DNA from: Candidatus Abyssobacteria bacterium SURF_5
Lineage (GTDB): Bacteria; Abyssobacteria; SURF-5
Length of the DNA: 29,198 bases
Reading direction: 5' to 3'
Assembly: GCA_003598085.1 (NCBI GenBank)
Contig: QZKU01000120.1
Coordinates: 1 to 29,198, forward strand
Made by a program: the position numbers and the translations under genes. Shown piece after piece: positions 7,648 to 14,341 of this stretch. The notes beneath the pieces were generated by a model that saw only the letters and a list, made by a program, of their open reading frames with translations, was not told the DNA's origin and searched no databases. Each line of letters opens with the position of its first letter. Positions within the stretch are counted from its first letter, which is position 1.

Positions 7648-9226
7648 CCTTCAAGATCCTGATTAGCCCTGACTTCATAATTTGGTCTTCGATGCCTGAT
7701 AATGTTTTAATGAATTTCTCAAACCTCCTATTTGTGCTCGCCTCGCTTTCGAAGCTATCAAATTGAGTGAATTCAGCCAAGGCTTTATCAAAATTAATGG
7801 AGTAGAAATGCAATTTATTTTTTATGAGCTTGTTACCCCCTTCTGGATATTCATAATAATCTATCATTTCATTAATGAAGCCAAGTTCGTCTGGACTTTC
7901 CGTTTTTGGAACCTCCGCTTGAAGCCAATCTACAAAGTGCGGATAGGGTCCTGGTTTAATTCTCTTGTTCGCAATCCAATGTACGTCTTGAAACAAAAGC
8001 GTATAGTAGACATCCCAATGCATGTTATAAGAATTAAGAATGATATCCAAAGCATCAGACGAGGAAACGATGATTAGTGCAGAATTCCTTACTTTCAAAT
8101 AGTTCAGCAGCTTTTCATTACCAAACACCAGCCCCGGCGAACAATCTAAAATTATAAAATCAAACCTGCTGGTTGCTTCGAGCTCCTCCAGCAGGTCCTT
8201 CAAATATTTCTCATTTCCTGACATTCGCCAAGATAGCATCTGCTGCCAAACCAGGCTTGCGGGATTAGTCCAAATAGTAAGGTCTGCTTTATAGCGCCTT
8301 TGGATTTCTTTGGCTGTCTTTCTCAATTCTTTCTTTTCCGCTTTTGATCCGAAGAGATGAAACAACCGCCTATAATCCTTATTTGAAGCTACTTCGCCAT
8401 TCGATGGAACGAGTAAGGACATTAAAGATCCACTAAAATCGAAATCAACAAGGGCTACCTTCTTCTTCTCTTTCAGTAACAAGTCTGCGATGCAAAAAGC
8501 CAAAGTAGTCTTACCCACGCCACCTTTCATCGAATTAACAGAGATTATCTTTGTTTTACGGGCTCTTTTTTTGGGTTCTTCAAGATATTCTAAGTTTGCC
8601 GTTACTCCTTGTACGTAATCGTCTATCAGTGTATTGCAATACCTTTTTTTCTCAAGGATATCACAGAAACTCATCCAAAAAGCCTTCTTCTCTTGCAGCG
8701 GCCAAGCTAACTCTGCAATGCATAACTCTTTAAGGAAGTGGTCACAAAGAGATTCGGAAATCTTAAGCGGAGACCTTTGTAGAGACAATCTTTTAGCGAG
8801 CTTTTCACTGAGCTTCCTCCTCTCTTCCGTCGGATTCCCACGAGTGGGAGTTTTCACCTTATCTATCTCCTTTCCCTTCCGGTCTTCATAAAGAAGGGCA
8901 CAGAGAGACATGAGGAGGTCATTTACCAGTAGCTTTTGGGGGCTACTTTGGGGGTCGGAAATGTAATAAGACAGAAGGGAAAATATATGAAGAAAATTCC
9001 TAGAAGAAGTTTCATTTAGTTGTCTCAAAGCACCAATAAATCTCTCAATCCCATTACTGATAAGTTCGTTCGCTTTACCTATTGCATTTTTCTCAAGCGG
9101 ATAATACCCTTTTCTGATTTCCATAATGAACTCGCGGAACTTCTTATCGCTTGGCTCTTTGAAAAGGGTATTCAGATAGTCCTGCCATAGTTGGATGATA
9201 TCTGACGTTAATTTTTCTTCCGGCAT
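7634..9226 (-). CDS. ParA/MinD-type (SIMIBI) ATPase with N-terminal extension
   Basis: A 530-residue protein. Residues 1-220 are a predicted helical region of unknown function. A deviant Walker A, SMKGGVGKTT (232-241), follows, then the A' region VALVDFDFSGS (257-267) and a Walker B strand FIILDCSPG with D361. The lysine at the start of KGGVGKTT is the signature lysine of ParA/MinD ATPases, which dimerise on ATP and position or activate partners. The large N-terminal half and the lack of a ParB gene or centromere-like repeats argue against plasmid partition. The ATG (9226) has GGAG at good spacing; a TTG one codon upstream is less likely. It is coupled by a 14-base overlap to the HD-like gene and follows the nucleotidyltransferase gene by 33 bases, so it probably belongs to the same complex or pathway. 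Confidence 0.78.
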   Translation of the reverse strand: MPEEKLTSDIIQLWQDYLNTLFKEPSDKKFREFIMEIRKGYYPLEKNAIGKANELISNGIERFIGALRQLNETSSRNFLHIFSLLSYYISDPQSSPQKLLVNDLLMSLCALLYEDRKGKEIDKVKTPTRGNPTEERRKLSEKLAKRLSLQRSPLKISESLCDHFLKELCIAELAWPLQEKKAFWMSFCDILEKKRYCNTLIDDYVQGVTANLEYLEEPKKRARKTKIISVNSMKGGVGKTTLAFCIADLLLKEKKKVALVDFDFSGSLMSLLVPSNGEVASNKDYRRLFHLFGSKAEKKELRKTAKEIQRRYKADLTIWTNPASLVWQQMLSWRMSGNEKYLKDLLEELEATSRFDFIILDCSPGLVFGNEKLLNYLKVRNSALIIVSSSDALDIILNSYNMHWDVYYTLLFQDVHWIANKRIKPGPYPHFVDWLQAEVPKTESPDELGFINEMIDYYEYPEGGNKLIKNKLHFYSINFDKALAEFTQFDSFESEASTNRRFEKFIKTLSGIEDQIMKSGLIRILKDETI

Positions 9227-9259
9227 CAATATCTCCGATCTGTCTCCGTAATAGAAAAA

Positions 9260-10036
9260 CTACGGTTCTTCGGGCAATTCGTACCATCTTACCCTGGTTC
9301 CCAGAAGCGCGCGCATTTTCCATCTTATTGTTTTCGGAGCCTTCTCAAGTAGTTGGTCTATCTGTCGAAGCGCCTCGCTTGCAGACGAGGCATCCTCCTC
9401 GTTCAACTGTTTCATGAGAGGCTCCTTCAAGATCCTGTTGAGTGTCAGCTTGCTAGTTTTCCATAACCCCCAATCGCGTCCGAAGCAGGATGATAACCTT
9501 GTTCGAGTGGTTGTGCGCAACTGGAGCTCCTGTTCTGGTTCTTTAAAGATGGAAGCCGTCAATAGTAGCGCCACCAGATCCTTCACGTCTCGTTGATTCA
9601 GTTCAACCACCTGAAGTTTGGTCAGCAGCAGGTCCCCCTCGTCCAAGGTAAGCTGTGCATTTTTCAGTGAAGCCGAGAGATCGATAACATGGCACATACT
9701 GAACTTGTTCAGGAAAATATCAATCTTAATTCTTTCAAGAGGATGAAAAAACAACAGACGGCGATGTCCGGCCAAGAAATTGAATTCTTTAGCAGGCTGA
9801 AAATTGTATGACGTTAAGTATTCTTCTATTAATTCCCGTTGTCGTGAATGGGCCGCAAAATCTATATCCTGGTATACCCTCTTCAGAACGGGATTTCTTT
9901 CGATTGCCTTTTTGCAAAGCAAAGCTATGCCAATTCCTCCCAGCAGCTTTAAAGCGATTCCTTTTTTTTCAGCTTCTTCAGCAAGCTCAACTGCACGACA
10001 GCATAAAGCATCGCTCAATTCAAAAACCCCAGTCAA
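9260..10036 (-). CDS. Nucleotidyltransferase-fold protein (AbiEii-like)
   Basis: About 258 residues from a TTG at 10036. The sequence shows the minimal pattern of the DNA polymerase-beta-like nucleotidyltransferase fold: LLGGIGIALL (GG near residues 32-35), a paired carboxylate in YQDIDFA (near 56-62), a third acid in RIKIDIFL (near 104), and a LNQRDVKDLVALL segment resembling AbiEii-type proteins. Such proteins transfer NMP groups to proteins, RNA or small molecules. The frame stays open upstream to 10285, but that part lies inside the permease gene and has low-complexity, non-protein-like content, so it is rejected. No ATG lies between the permease stop and the first conserved motif, so a TTG at 10036 or 10018 is likely. 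The gap to the permease stop is about 4 bases. The exact start is uncertain. Confidence 0.62.
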   Translation of the reverse strand: MTGVFELSDALCCRAVELAEEAEKKGIALKLLGGIGIALLCKKAIERNPVLKRVYQDIDFAAHSRQRELIEEYLTSYNFQPAKEFNFLAGHRRLLFFHPLERIKIDIFLNKFSMCHVIDLSASLKNAQLTLDEGDLLLTKLQVVELNQRDVKDLVALLLTASIFKEPEQELQLRTTTRTRLSSCFGRDWGLWKTSKLTLNRILKEPLMKQLNEEDASSASEALRQIDQLLEKAPKTIRWKMRALLGTRVRWYELPEEP

Positions 10037-10040
10037 TGAC

Positions 10041-11687
10041 TTATTCAGGAGGCAGCTCCCTAAATGCGTACTCGATGTTAATGCCTTGCATTCTCCTGAA
10101 GACTTTGATAAGGATATAGATTGCCAGACCGGAAAGAAGGACAGCCAAGTTGACGAGGAACATTTTGAAAGGAATCCCTGCCCCATAGCCAGCGTCGGTG
10201 GAGGGGAAAATGCTGATTCCGGAATAAGGATCAAGAAGCGCCGTAATTTGAACTGAGAAAACTCCCAGAAATGCGAATATTCCAAAAATGGTAATCAATG
10301 GAATTTTGCCTATTTTCCAGTTTACCGGAGATGATTCGAATACTTGCCGTTTTCTGTAGGGCAAAATAATTGCTGCCAAAGCTGTTATAAGAAAGGTCAC
10401 GAACGCTCCCGCTAATCCTACGATAAAAGCAAACGCCGGAACATACGCATACAGGTAAACACTAATCTCACAAATTATCCCACACACAATCAGTGAATAG
10501 ACTGGAGTATGAAATCGGGGACTGACTCTGGAGAGAAATTCGGGGGCAATGCGGTCCAATGACCATGCCAGCATGTTCCTAGTTACGGCTCCAAGTACCA
10601 AGGGAGCAAATGCGATCGCCCAGTAGGTTAAACCGAGGATTATGATAATACCGACAATACGCGAAGACAACCCAGCAGCGGCCAGTTCAGCATAGTTCGG
10701 CTGGACCCCAATCCCTTGTCCGATAGCAGTGAGGTAATTAATTGCACCAATCGTGTCGAAACCGACCGTCTTCTTAAAGGCGACAGACGCGAGAAAGGCA
10801 AAAAAACCGATGACAACAACCGAACCAATTAAACCAATCATCTGGGAATGCCGTGCGTTCTTTATTTCGCCGCCAAAATAGGTTGTTGTATTTCCCCAGA
10901 ATAGGAAATTCGCCGGCCAGTAAAATATTAAGAGCGTCGCCAGAAGACTGAATGGAGCTGTCGCATAACCATTCTCCCGCGCTTTAGCTGTTAAAGAGGA
11001 AAGCATCTCTTTTTGACCCGTAATTTTTCCAAAATACAAGTTGAAATTCGTAGTGTAATTTTCTCGTGAAGTTATAAGCAAAAAGAAGATCGCTAGCGCT
11101 ACGCTGGTCAGTCCGATCACAAAATACCAGCCCTGTATTTGGGCCATCATCCGCGTGTTCAAGATGCTTCCAATAATTATGAGGAGAAGCACGGCAGAGC
11201 CAACCACAAAAGCTCCGTAAGGTGCTGATAACCATTCTGCCGATTTCAACAATGACTCCGAGTTCCACATTACGCCGATAAAGCGGAACAGGGTGCTTAG
11301 CCCGTATTGAGAAAACAAGACGCAGCTGACTCCCGCATAGAATAGGATCCAGATCGACATGTTCCAGTTGGACATAAACCCTACGGCAGGTGAAATGATC
11401 CTAGAATTGTAAACATATTCGCCCCCTGAGCGGGCATAGGTCGAAGCAAGCATTGCGTTAATCAATGCCATGGGAATAGCGGCGACCGCGCCAAGAATGC
11501 AAGCCAACATCATGCTTGCTCCAGGATGGAAGGAAGGTATGTACAAAAAGGAATAAATCAGAATGAGGCCGATGTTAATAAAAGAAGAATTGAAGGCAAA
11601 TGCGTGCCATGCAGACAATTCCCTCACAAGCCCAGTTGCTTTTCGTGCAAAATAGACTCCTTCTCTTTCATTCGCTCTTGTTGTCAT
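10041..11687 (-). CDS. APC-superfamily amino-acid/polyamine-type permease
   Basis: A 548-residue, very hydrophobic protein with about 12-14 membrane segments. The start of helix 1 (AWHAFAFNSSFINIGLIL) and the segment STYARSGGEYVYNSR are typical of the APC family, where the SGGEYVY-like motif lies after helix 2. The central section FWGNTTTYFGGEIKNARHS matches the 'E(I/V)KN' loop of amino-acid permeases. Uptake of an amino acid, amine or peptide-derived compound by proton symport is likely; the substrate cannot be read. The ATG at 11687 has AGGAGG about ten bases upstream. It follows the phosphoesterase gene by 27 bases and abuts the nucleotidyltransferase gene. A permease inside such an operon argues for a small-molecule substrate. 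Confidence 0.88.
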   Translation of the reverse strand: MTTRANEREGVYFARKATGLVRELSAWHAFAFNSSFINIGLILIYSFLYIPSFHPGASMMLACILGAVAAIPMALINAMLASTYARSGGEYVYNSRIISPAVGFMSNWNMSIWILFYAGVSCVLFSQYGLSTLFRFIGVMWNSESLLKSAEWLSAPYGAFVVGSAVLLLIIIGSILNTRMMAQIQGWYFVIGLTSVALAIFFLLITSRENYTTNFNLYFGKITGQKEMLSSLTAKARENGYATAPFSLLATLLIFYWPANFLFWGNTTTYFGGEIKNARHSQMIGLIGSVVVIGFFAFLASVAFKKTVGFDTIGAINYLTAIGQGIGVQPNYAELAAAGLSSRIVGIIIILGLTYWAIAFAPLVLGAVTRNMLAWSLDRIAPEFLSRVSPRFHTPVYSLIVCGIICEISVYLYAYVPAFAFIVGLAGAFVTFLITALAAIILPYRKRQVFESSPVNWKIGKIPLITIFGIFAFLGVFSVQITALLDPYSGISIFPSTDAGYGAGIPFKMFLVNLAVLLSGLAIYILIKVFRRMQGINIEYAFRELPPE

Positions 11688-11714
11688 GCTGGTATGACCT
11701 CCTCAAGTGGCCAT

Positions 11715-12656
11715 TCATGCTGAAACAAATTGGTACCTTATCTTATTCTTTTTGACTATATCGACAATTACTCCTCTCAAAATACCATTGATATATTCGC
11801 TGCCGGGATTGAAGGAAATAGTTCGACCGATTTGGTCTCTACCTCTCGATTCATGGCAATGGCCGTGAAACGTAAGAAGCGGATCATATTTTTTGATTAC
11901 ATTTAATACCGCTTTGCTTCCCACGTGGATCATGCAGGGGCGGCCCCAGCGTGTTTTCAGATTCAGTTGCTCGTCGACTTGCGGCGCATAATCAAGGCTC
12001 GTCCCATAAGGAGGGCAATGGATATTAAGAATGGAAGAAGTGGCATTTTCTAATTGAGCAGCCAAGGCTTCGAGCTCTTCGGCCAATTCAGCTTCTTCCA
12101 TTTCCCGAGGGCTTCCGAATGGAGTCGGATTGCTCTGACCAAAACTGATCATCTCATAGGTATTACGTAGTATAACCTTTCGTCCTTCAGTGTTCAGGAG
12201 TCGGGGGGAACCATTTAAAACTTCTTCCACAACAGGTGTATCGTCATTTCCAGGCATTACGTAGCATTCCACGTCTTTCGGAAGCCGCTGCTCTGCAAAC
12301 TTCAACCACTCTCTCAATGAAAGACGGATAGCACTCTCGAAAGCATTGTCTAGGGCGTCAGGCTCAATTTTGATTCGAGAGGCCTCCTCACTATTCATAC
12401 GTCGTGGATAAAAACCGATCATCCTCGCATTGTTTTCGAATTTTTGGATCTCGACTTCGTGGCGCAGGATATATTCTTTTCCCATGAAAGAGGCTCTATA
12501 CGAACCACCGCCAATATCTATGATAGGGACAAGCGCCTTGCCGGCTAGATCACCGCCCAAAATGAGAACGTCAGCTTCGTATGATGTGGCCGCATTTATG
12601 AATTTTTTAAAGCAGGGTTCGGAACCATGGATATCACTGGCATAAAATATACGCAT
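11715..12656 (-). CDS. Calcineurin-like metallophosphoesterase
   Basis: A 313-residue protein with the complete metallophosphoesterase metal-site series: ASDIHG (D8, H10), GGDL (D36), GNDD (N137, D138), H213 in NIHCPP and GHCH (265-268). These bind two metal ions and hydrolyse phosphomonoesters or phosphodiesters. An inserted segment of about 80 residues between the second and third motifs is long for a minimal family member and may shape substrate choice. There is no signal peptide, so it is cytoplasmic. It is the first gene of the seven-gene minus-strand operon, with a purine-rich GAGAGG directly before the ATG and a candidate promoter 40-70 bases upstream. The substrate is unknown; nucleotides or nucleotide-linked second messengers are possible. 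Confidence 0.88.
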   Translation of the reverse strand: MRIFYASDIHGSEPCFKKFINAATSYEADVLILGGDLAGKALVPIIDIGGGSYRASFMGKEYILRHEVEIQKFENNARMIGFYPRRMNSEEASRIKIEPDALDNAFESAIRLSLREWLKFAEQRLPKDVECYVMPGNDDTPVVEEVLNGSPRLLNTEGRKVILRNTYEMISFGQSNPTPFGSPREMEEAELAEELEALAAQLENATSSILNIHCPPYGTSLDYAPQVDEQLNLKTRWGRPCMIHVGSKAVLNVIKKYDPLLTFHGHCHESRGRDQIGRTISFNPGSEYINGILRGVIVDIVKKNKIRYQFVSA

Positions 12657-12694
12657 GCCTCTCTCTTCAAAGCGACAGACCTTAAATAAGAAAC

Positions 12695-12724
12695 ATTAAA
12701 TCATTTTTTGACTGCAAAAATCAA
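12695..12724 (-). promoter_or_regulatory. Candidate promoter of the seven-gene operon
   Basis: On the minus strand TTGATT (complement of 12719-12724) and TTTAAT (complement of 12695-12700) are separated by 18 bases, an acceptable sigma-70 spacing with four and five consensus matches. Transcription would start about 30 bases before the metallophosphoesterase ATG. No better candidate is visible, but the area is AT-rich, so chance matches are expected. Confidence 0.35.
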
Positions 12725-12752
12725 GGCCCCACTTCTATTGGCACATTTTTCG

Positions 12753-12776
12753 TTCTGGAAGTGAATGCTTTCCAGA
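12753..12776. promoter_or_regulatory. Inverted repeat, candidate operator
   Basis: A perfect 8-base inverted repeat, TTCTGGAA / TTCCAGAA, has an 8-base spacer. It lies about 30 bases upstream of the candidate -35 box, a usual place for an activator site. There is no U-run, so it is unlikely to be a terminator. The regulator is unknown. Confidence 0.35.
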
Positions 12777-12779
12777 AGC

Positions 12780-13160
12780 GCAGTGCAATAATTCTGCCAC
12801 TCTAAATAGATTAGTCAGACTTAAATGTGACAAGGACCGGCTGGCTACATAAGCCCAATAAAACACTATAGTTGCGTCAGCAGCGATTCGTTCTGCTCGT
12901 AAGCCTTTTCAAGAGTTTTGGAGCAGAAATTTCTGCCAGAGGGAAAAAAAATGTAAGCACCTTGCATGGTTCCTGTATCATGCGATCTGAATCAACTTTA
13001 CTTATCATTAAATCTCAGCGCTTTGTTCTTTTGATTCGAAAAGGCGATCAGGCAAGAAATTCTGGTTGCTCAGTTTTAATTGCACCTTTTTGCCTATTTT
13101 GGACACCTGCCATAGCCAAGCAATTTTCTCAGACAGCCCCCGATTAGTTTATGCTAATTG
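12780..13160. other. Intergenic transition between AT-rich and GC-rich DNA
   Basis: About 380 bases with no gene I can support. The plus-strand frame 12872-13147 (91 residues) is open, but it has no recognisable domain, no good ribosome site and a composition like translated noncoding DNA. Two segments within it start alike (QRFVLLV and QRFVLLI), suggesting a decayed internal duplication. Base composition changes from AT-rich to GC-rich across this gap, so it is the likely edge of the acquired region. Confidence 0.4.
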
Positions 13161-13502
13161 TGTCCTAATTCGTGCCCAACAGGATCAGGAAGGCAGGCCG
13201 GAGGCCTGACTTAGGCCAAAAGGCAAAGGGATAAAGGCAAAGGGGCAAGACCGGCAATGGAAGCGAATTCCACGAGCGGCGGGAGGTTATTCCGGCCGCC
13301 AATCTCTGGCGCCATGGATGATTCCGGTAAATATAAGCCTCTTCACCGCTGATGAGATACATGATGCGGATGGCTTCTTCTTGGTGGTTGAATTTAGAGA
13401 TTCGTCGCACGCGAATCACGCGAGGCTCGTGAAAGGCTGGGCAAGGTCAGACGTGATTTCGACAATCATACGTGAAGAGGAAGGCTGAAATGGCGCGGCT
13501 GT

Positions 13503-13550
13503 GCCGCGCATCCTGGATTCCCGCTTAAGGCCTGCGGGAATGACGAAAAG
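13503..13550. repeat. Palindromic repeat family A, copy 1
   Basis: The core has arms ATTCCCGC and GCGGGAAT around TTAAGGCCT, preceded by GCGCATCCTGG and followed by GACGAAAAG. Further copies lie at 13761, 14100, 15850 and 16151. The element is short, carries no gene and can form a hairpin, like REP/BIME-type dispersed repeats. Confidence 0.85.
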
Positions 13551-13561
13551 GGAAGTCGTAA

Positions 13562-13590
13562 GCGGGCGACCCAGCGGGTCGCCCCTACGG
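13562..13590. repeat. Palindromic repeat family B, copy 1
   Basis: The inverted repeat GGGCGACCC / GGGTCGCCC has a three-base loop and is followed by CTACGG. It lies 12 bases after a family A copy, preceded by GTCGTAAGC. The same order of family A then B recurs at 13761-13886. Confidence 0.85.
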
Positions 13591-13631
13591 AGGGTAATGA
13601 GATCGCGGTGGGGGGTATAATCGGCGTGTGC

Positions 13632-13675
13632 CGGCGGTTTGAAGAGAGATCCTTCGCCGTCGCTCAGGATGACAA
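13632..13675. repeat. Repeat family D, short copy
   Basis: It begins GGCGGTTTGAAGAGAGATCC and ends TCAGGATGACAA. It matches the middle of the long direct repeats at 13935 and 15935, but has a different short centre (CGCCGTCGC) in place of the CCCCGGATCATG palindrome. A related but divergent copy. Confidence 0.7.
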
Positions 13676-13727
13676 CGAAGACATCGCATCGGCGTGTATC
13701 ACGCGAGGCGCGGGAGTAAGAAAAGAA

Positions 13728-13758
13728 CACCACGCGAGCCGCGTGGCAGGCATGGCTG
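13728..13758. repeat. Palindromic CCACGCG element, copy 1
   Basis: The inverted repeat CCACGCG / CGCGTGG with a three-base centre AGC is followed by CAGGCATGGCTG. The same 29-base string recurs at 16113-16141, and in both places a family A copy follows within about 20 bases. The pair therefore seems to travel as a unit. Confidence 0.75.
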
Positions 13759-13760
13759 AC

Positions 13761-13808
13761 GCCGCGCATCCTGGATTCCCGCTTAAGGCCTGCGGGAATG
13801 ACGAAAAG
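13761..13808. repeat. Palindromic repeat family A, copy 2
   Basis: It is identical to copy 1 (13503-13550) over essentially its full 48 bases, including the flanking GCCGCGCATCC and GACGAAAAG. Near-identity suggests recent spread or gene conversion. Confidence 0.85.
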
Positions 13809-13857
13809 GGCGGCGGCACAGCAGGCAGGGCAGGAATGACGAAAAGAGCGGTCGTAA

Positions 13858-13886
13858 GCGGGCGACCCAGCGGGTCGCCCCTACGG
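13858..13886. repeat. Palindromic repeat family B, copy 2
   Basis: It has the same GGGCGACCC / GGGTCGCCC palindrome and CTACGG tail as copy 1, again preceded by GTCGTAAGC. It is separated from the upstream family A copy by about 50 bases containing a partial duplication (GGAATGACGAAAAG twice). Confidence 0.85.
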
Positions 13887-13934
13887 TGGGGAATGGGATC
13901 AGGTTGGTGGGAAATAATCGGCGTGTATCTGCGT

Positions 13935-14083
13935 TCATCACGCGAGGCGCGTGACCATGCGAAGCGCTTGGCAGGCAAGGTCAGGCGGTTTGAAGAGAGA
14001 TCCTTCCCCCGGATCATGTCCGGGGTCAGGATGATCCCGCGAAGCGCGGGATTTCGCGTACGCTCAACAAGAAGAGGAAGGTT
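13935..14083. repeat. Long direct repeat, uninterrupted copy
   Basis: About 150 bases that recur at 15935-16106. The unit is itself a mosaic of palindromes: CACGCGAGGCGCGTG, then GGCGGTTTGAAGAGAGA, then CCCCGGA/TCCGGGG, then CCCGCGAAGCGCGGG, and it ends CGCTCAACAAGAAGAGGAAG. No reading frame of interest runs through it. The copy here has GGG where the second copy carries an extra 27-base palindromic insert. Confidence 0.85.
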
Positions 14084-14099
14084 CATATGGCGTGGCTGT

Positions 14100-14147
14100 G
14101 CCGCGCATCCTGGATTCCTGCCTAAGGCATGCAGGAATGACGAGAAA
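14100..14147. repeat. Palindromic repeat family A, copy 3 (compensated variant)
   Basis: The arms read ATTCCTGC and GCAGGAAT instead of ATTCCCGC and GCGGGAAT. Both arms changed together so the hairpin is kept. Such compensatory change suggests that the folded structure matters to the element. Confidence 0.8.
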
Positions 14148-14167
14148 AAGAATCAGTGTGCATCCCG

Positions 14168-14205
14168 GTTATGAATTTCTTTGCGTCTCTGCCCCTTGGC
14201 GGTTT
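14168..14205. repeat. Repeat family F, copy 1
   Basis: It begins GTTATGAATTTCTTTG and ends CCTTGGCGGTTT. It matches 16315-16352 with scattered differences. Strings of this type, in the manner of 'CTTAGTGCCTTGGTGGTT', recur as noncoding dispersed repeats in many environmental genomes, to my knowledge. Confidence 0.7.
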
Positions 14206-14220
14206 GGTCTGTCCGAGAGC

Positions 14221-14260
14221 AAAAAAGATTTCCCCTCCGCTCGGGCTTGAGCGGAGGGGA
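14221..14260 (-). terminator. Intrinsic terminator downstream of the cytochrome-like gene
   Basis: On the minus strand a perfect 12-base stem (TCCCCTCCGCTC / GAGCGGAGGGGA, 14231-14242 with 14249-14260) with a 6-base loop is followed by AATCTTTTTTGC. This is a classic rho-independent layout, placed about 80 bases after the stop codon at 14342. Confidence 0.75.
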
Positions 14261-14279
14261 ATCCAACGTAGTGAACGAA

Positions 14280-14326
14280 TCAAGTCGGGCCGAGCGAAGC
14301 TTGCAGCAGCTCAGGCCCCGACTTGA
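14280..14326 (-). terminator. First of two tandem hairpins after the cytochrome-like gene
   Basis: TCAAGTCGGG (14280-14289) pairs with CCCGACTTGA (14317-14326), and GCC/GGC inside extends the stem. It has no U-run of its own. It may assist the terminator that follows it or protect the 3' end of the message. Confidence 0.5.
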
Positions 14327-14341
14327 CGCCAATACTGATGG

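Noticed and set aside
7634-9226. Plasmid partition (ParA) function
   Set aside because: No parB-like gene, no centromere-like repeats, and a large unrelated N-terminal half; a partner-switch role fits better.
10044-10285. N-terminal extension of the nucleotidyltransferase frame into the permease gene
   Set aside because: Lies wholly within the permease coding sequence and reads as Ser/Leu-rich shadow; conserved motifs start after 10036.
12872-13147. 91-codon plus-strand frame between the island and the repeats
   Set aside because: No recognised domain, no good ribosome site, composition like translated noncoding DNA; only a faint internal repeat (QRFVLLV/QRFVLLI).
13165-13419. 84-codon minus-strand frame with an NHQEEAIRIMYL-like segment
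   Set aside because: Part reads protein-like, but the rest crosses repeat-like low-complexity DNA (AAAGGCAAAGG strings). It may be a gene remnant; not enough to call.
13608-14174. 188-codon plus-strand frame and its minus-strand counterpart across the repeats
   Set aside because: Both run straight through several copies of palindromic repeats, whose codons explain the open frame; no domain.
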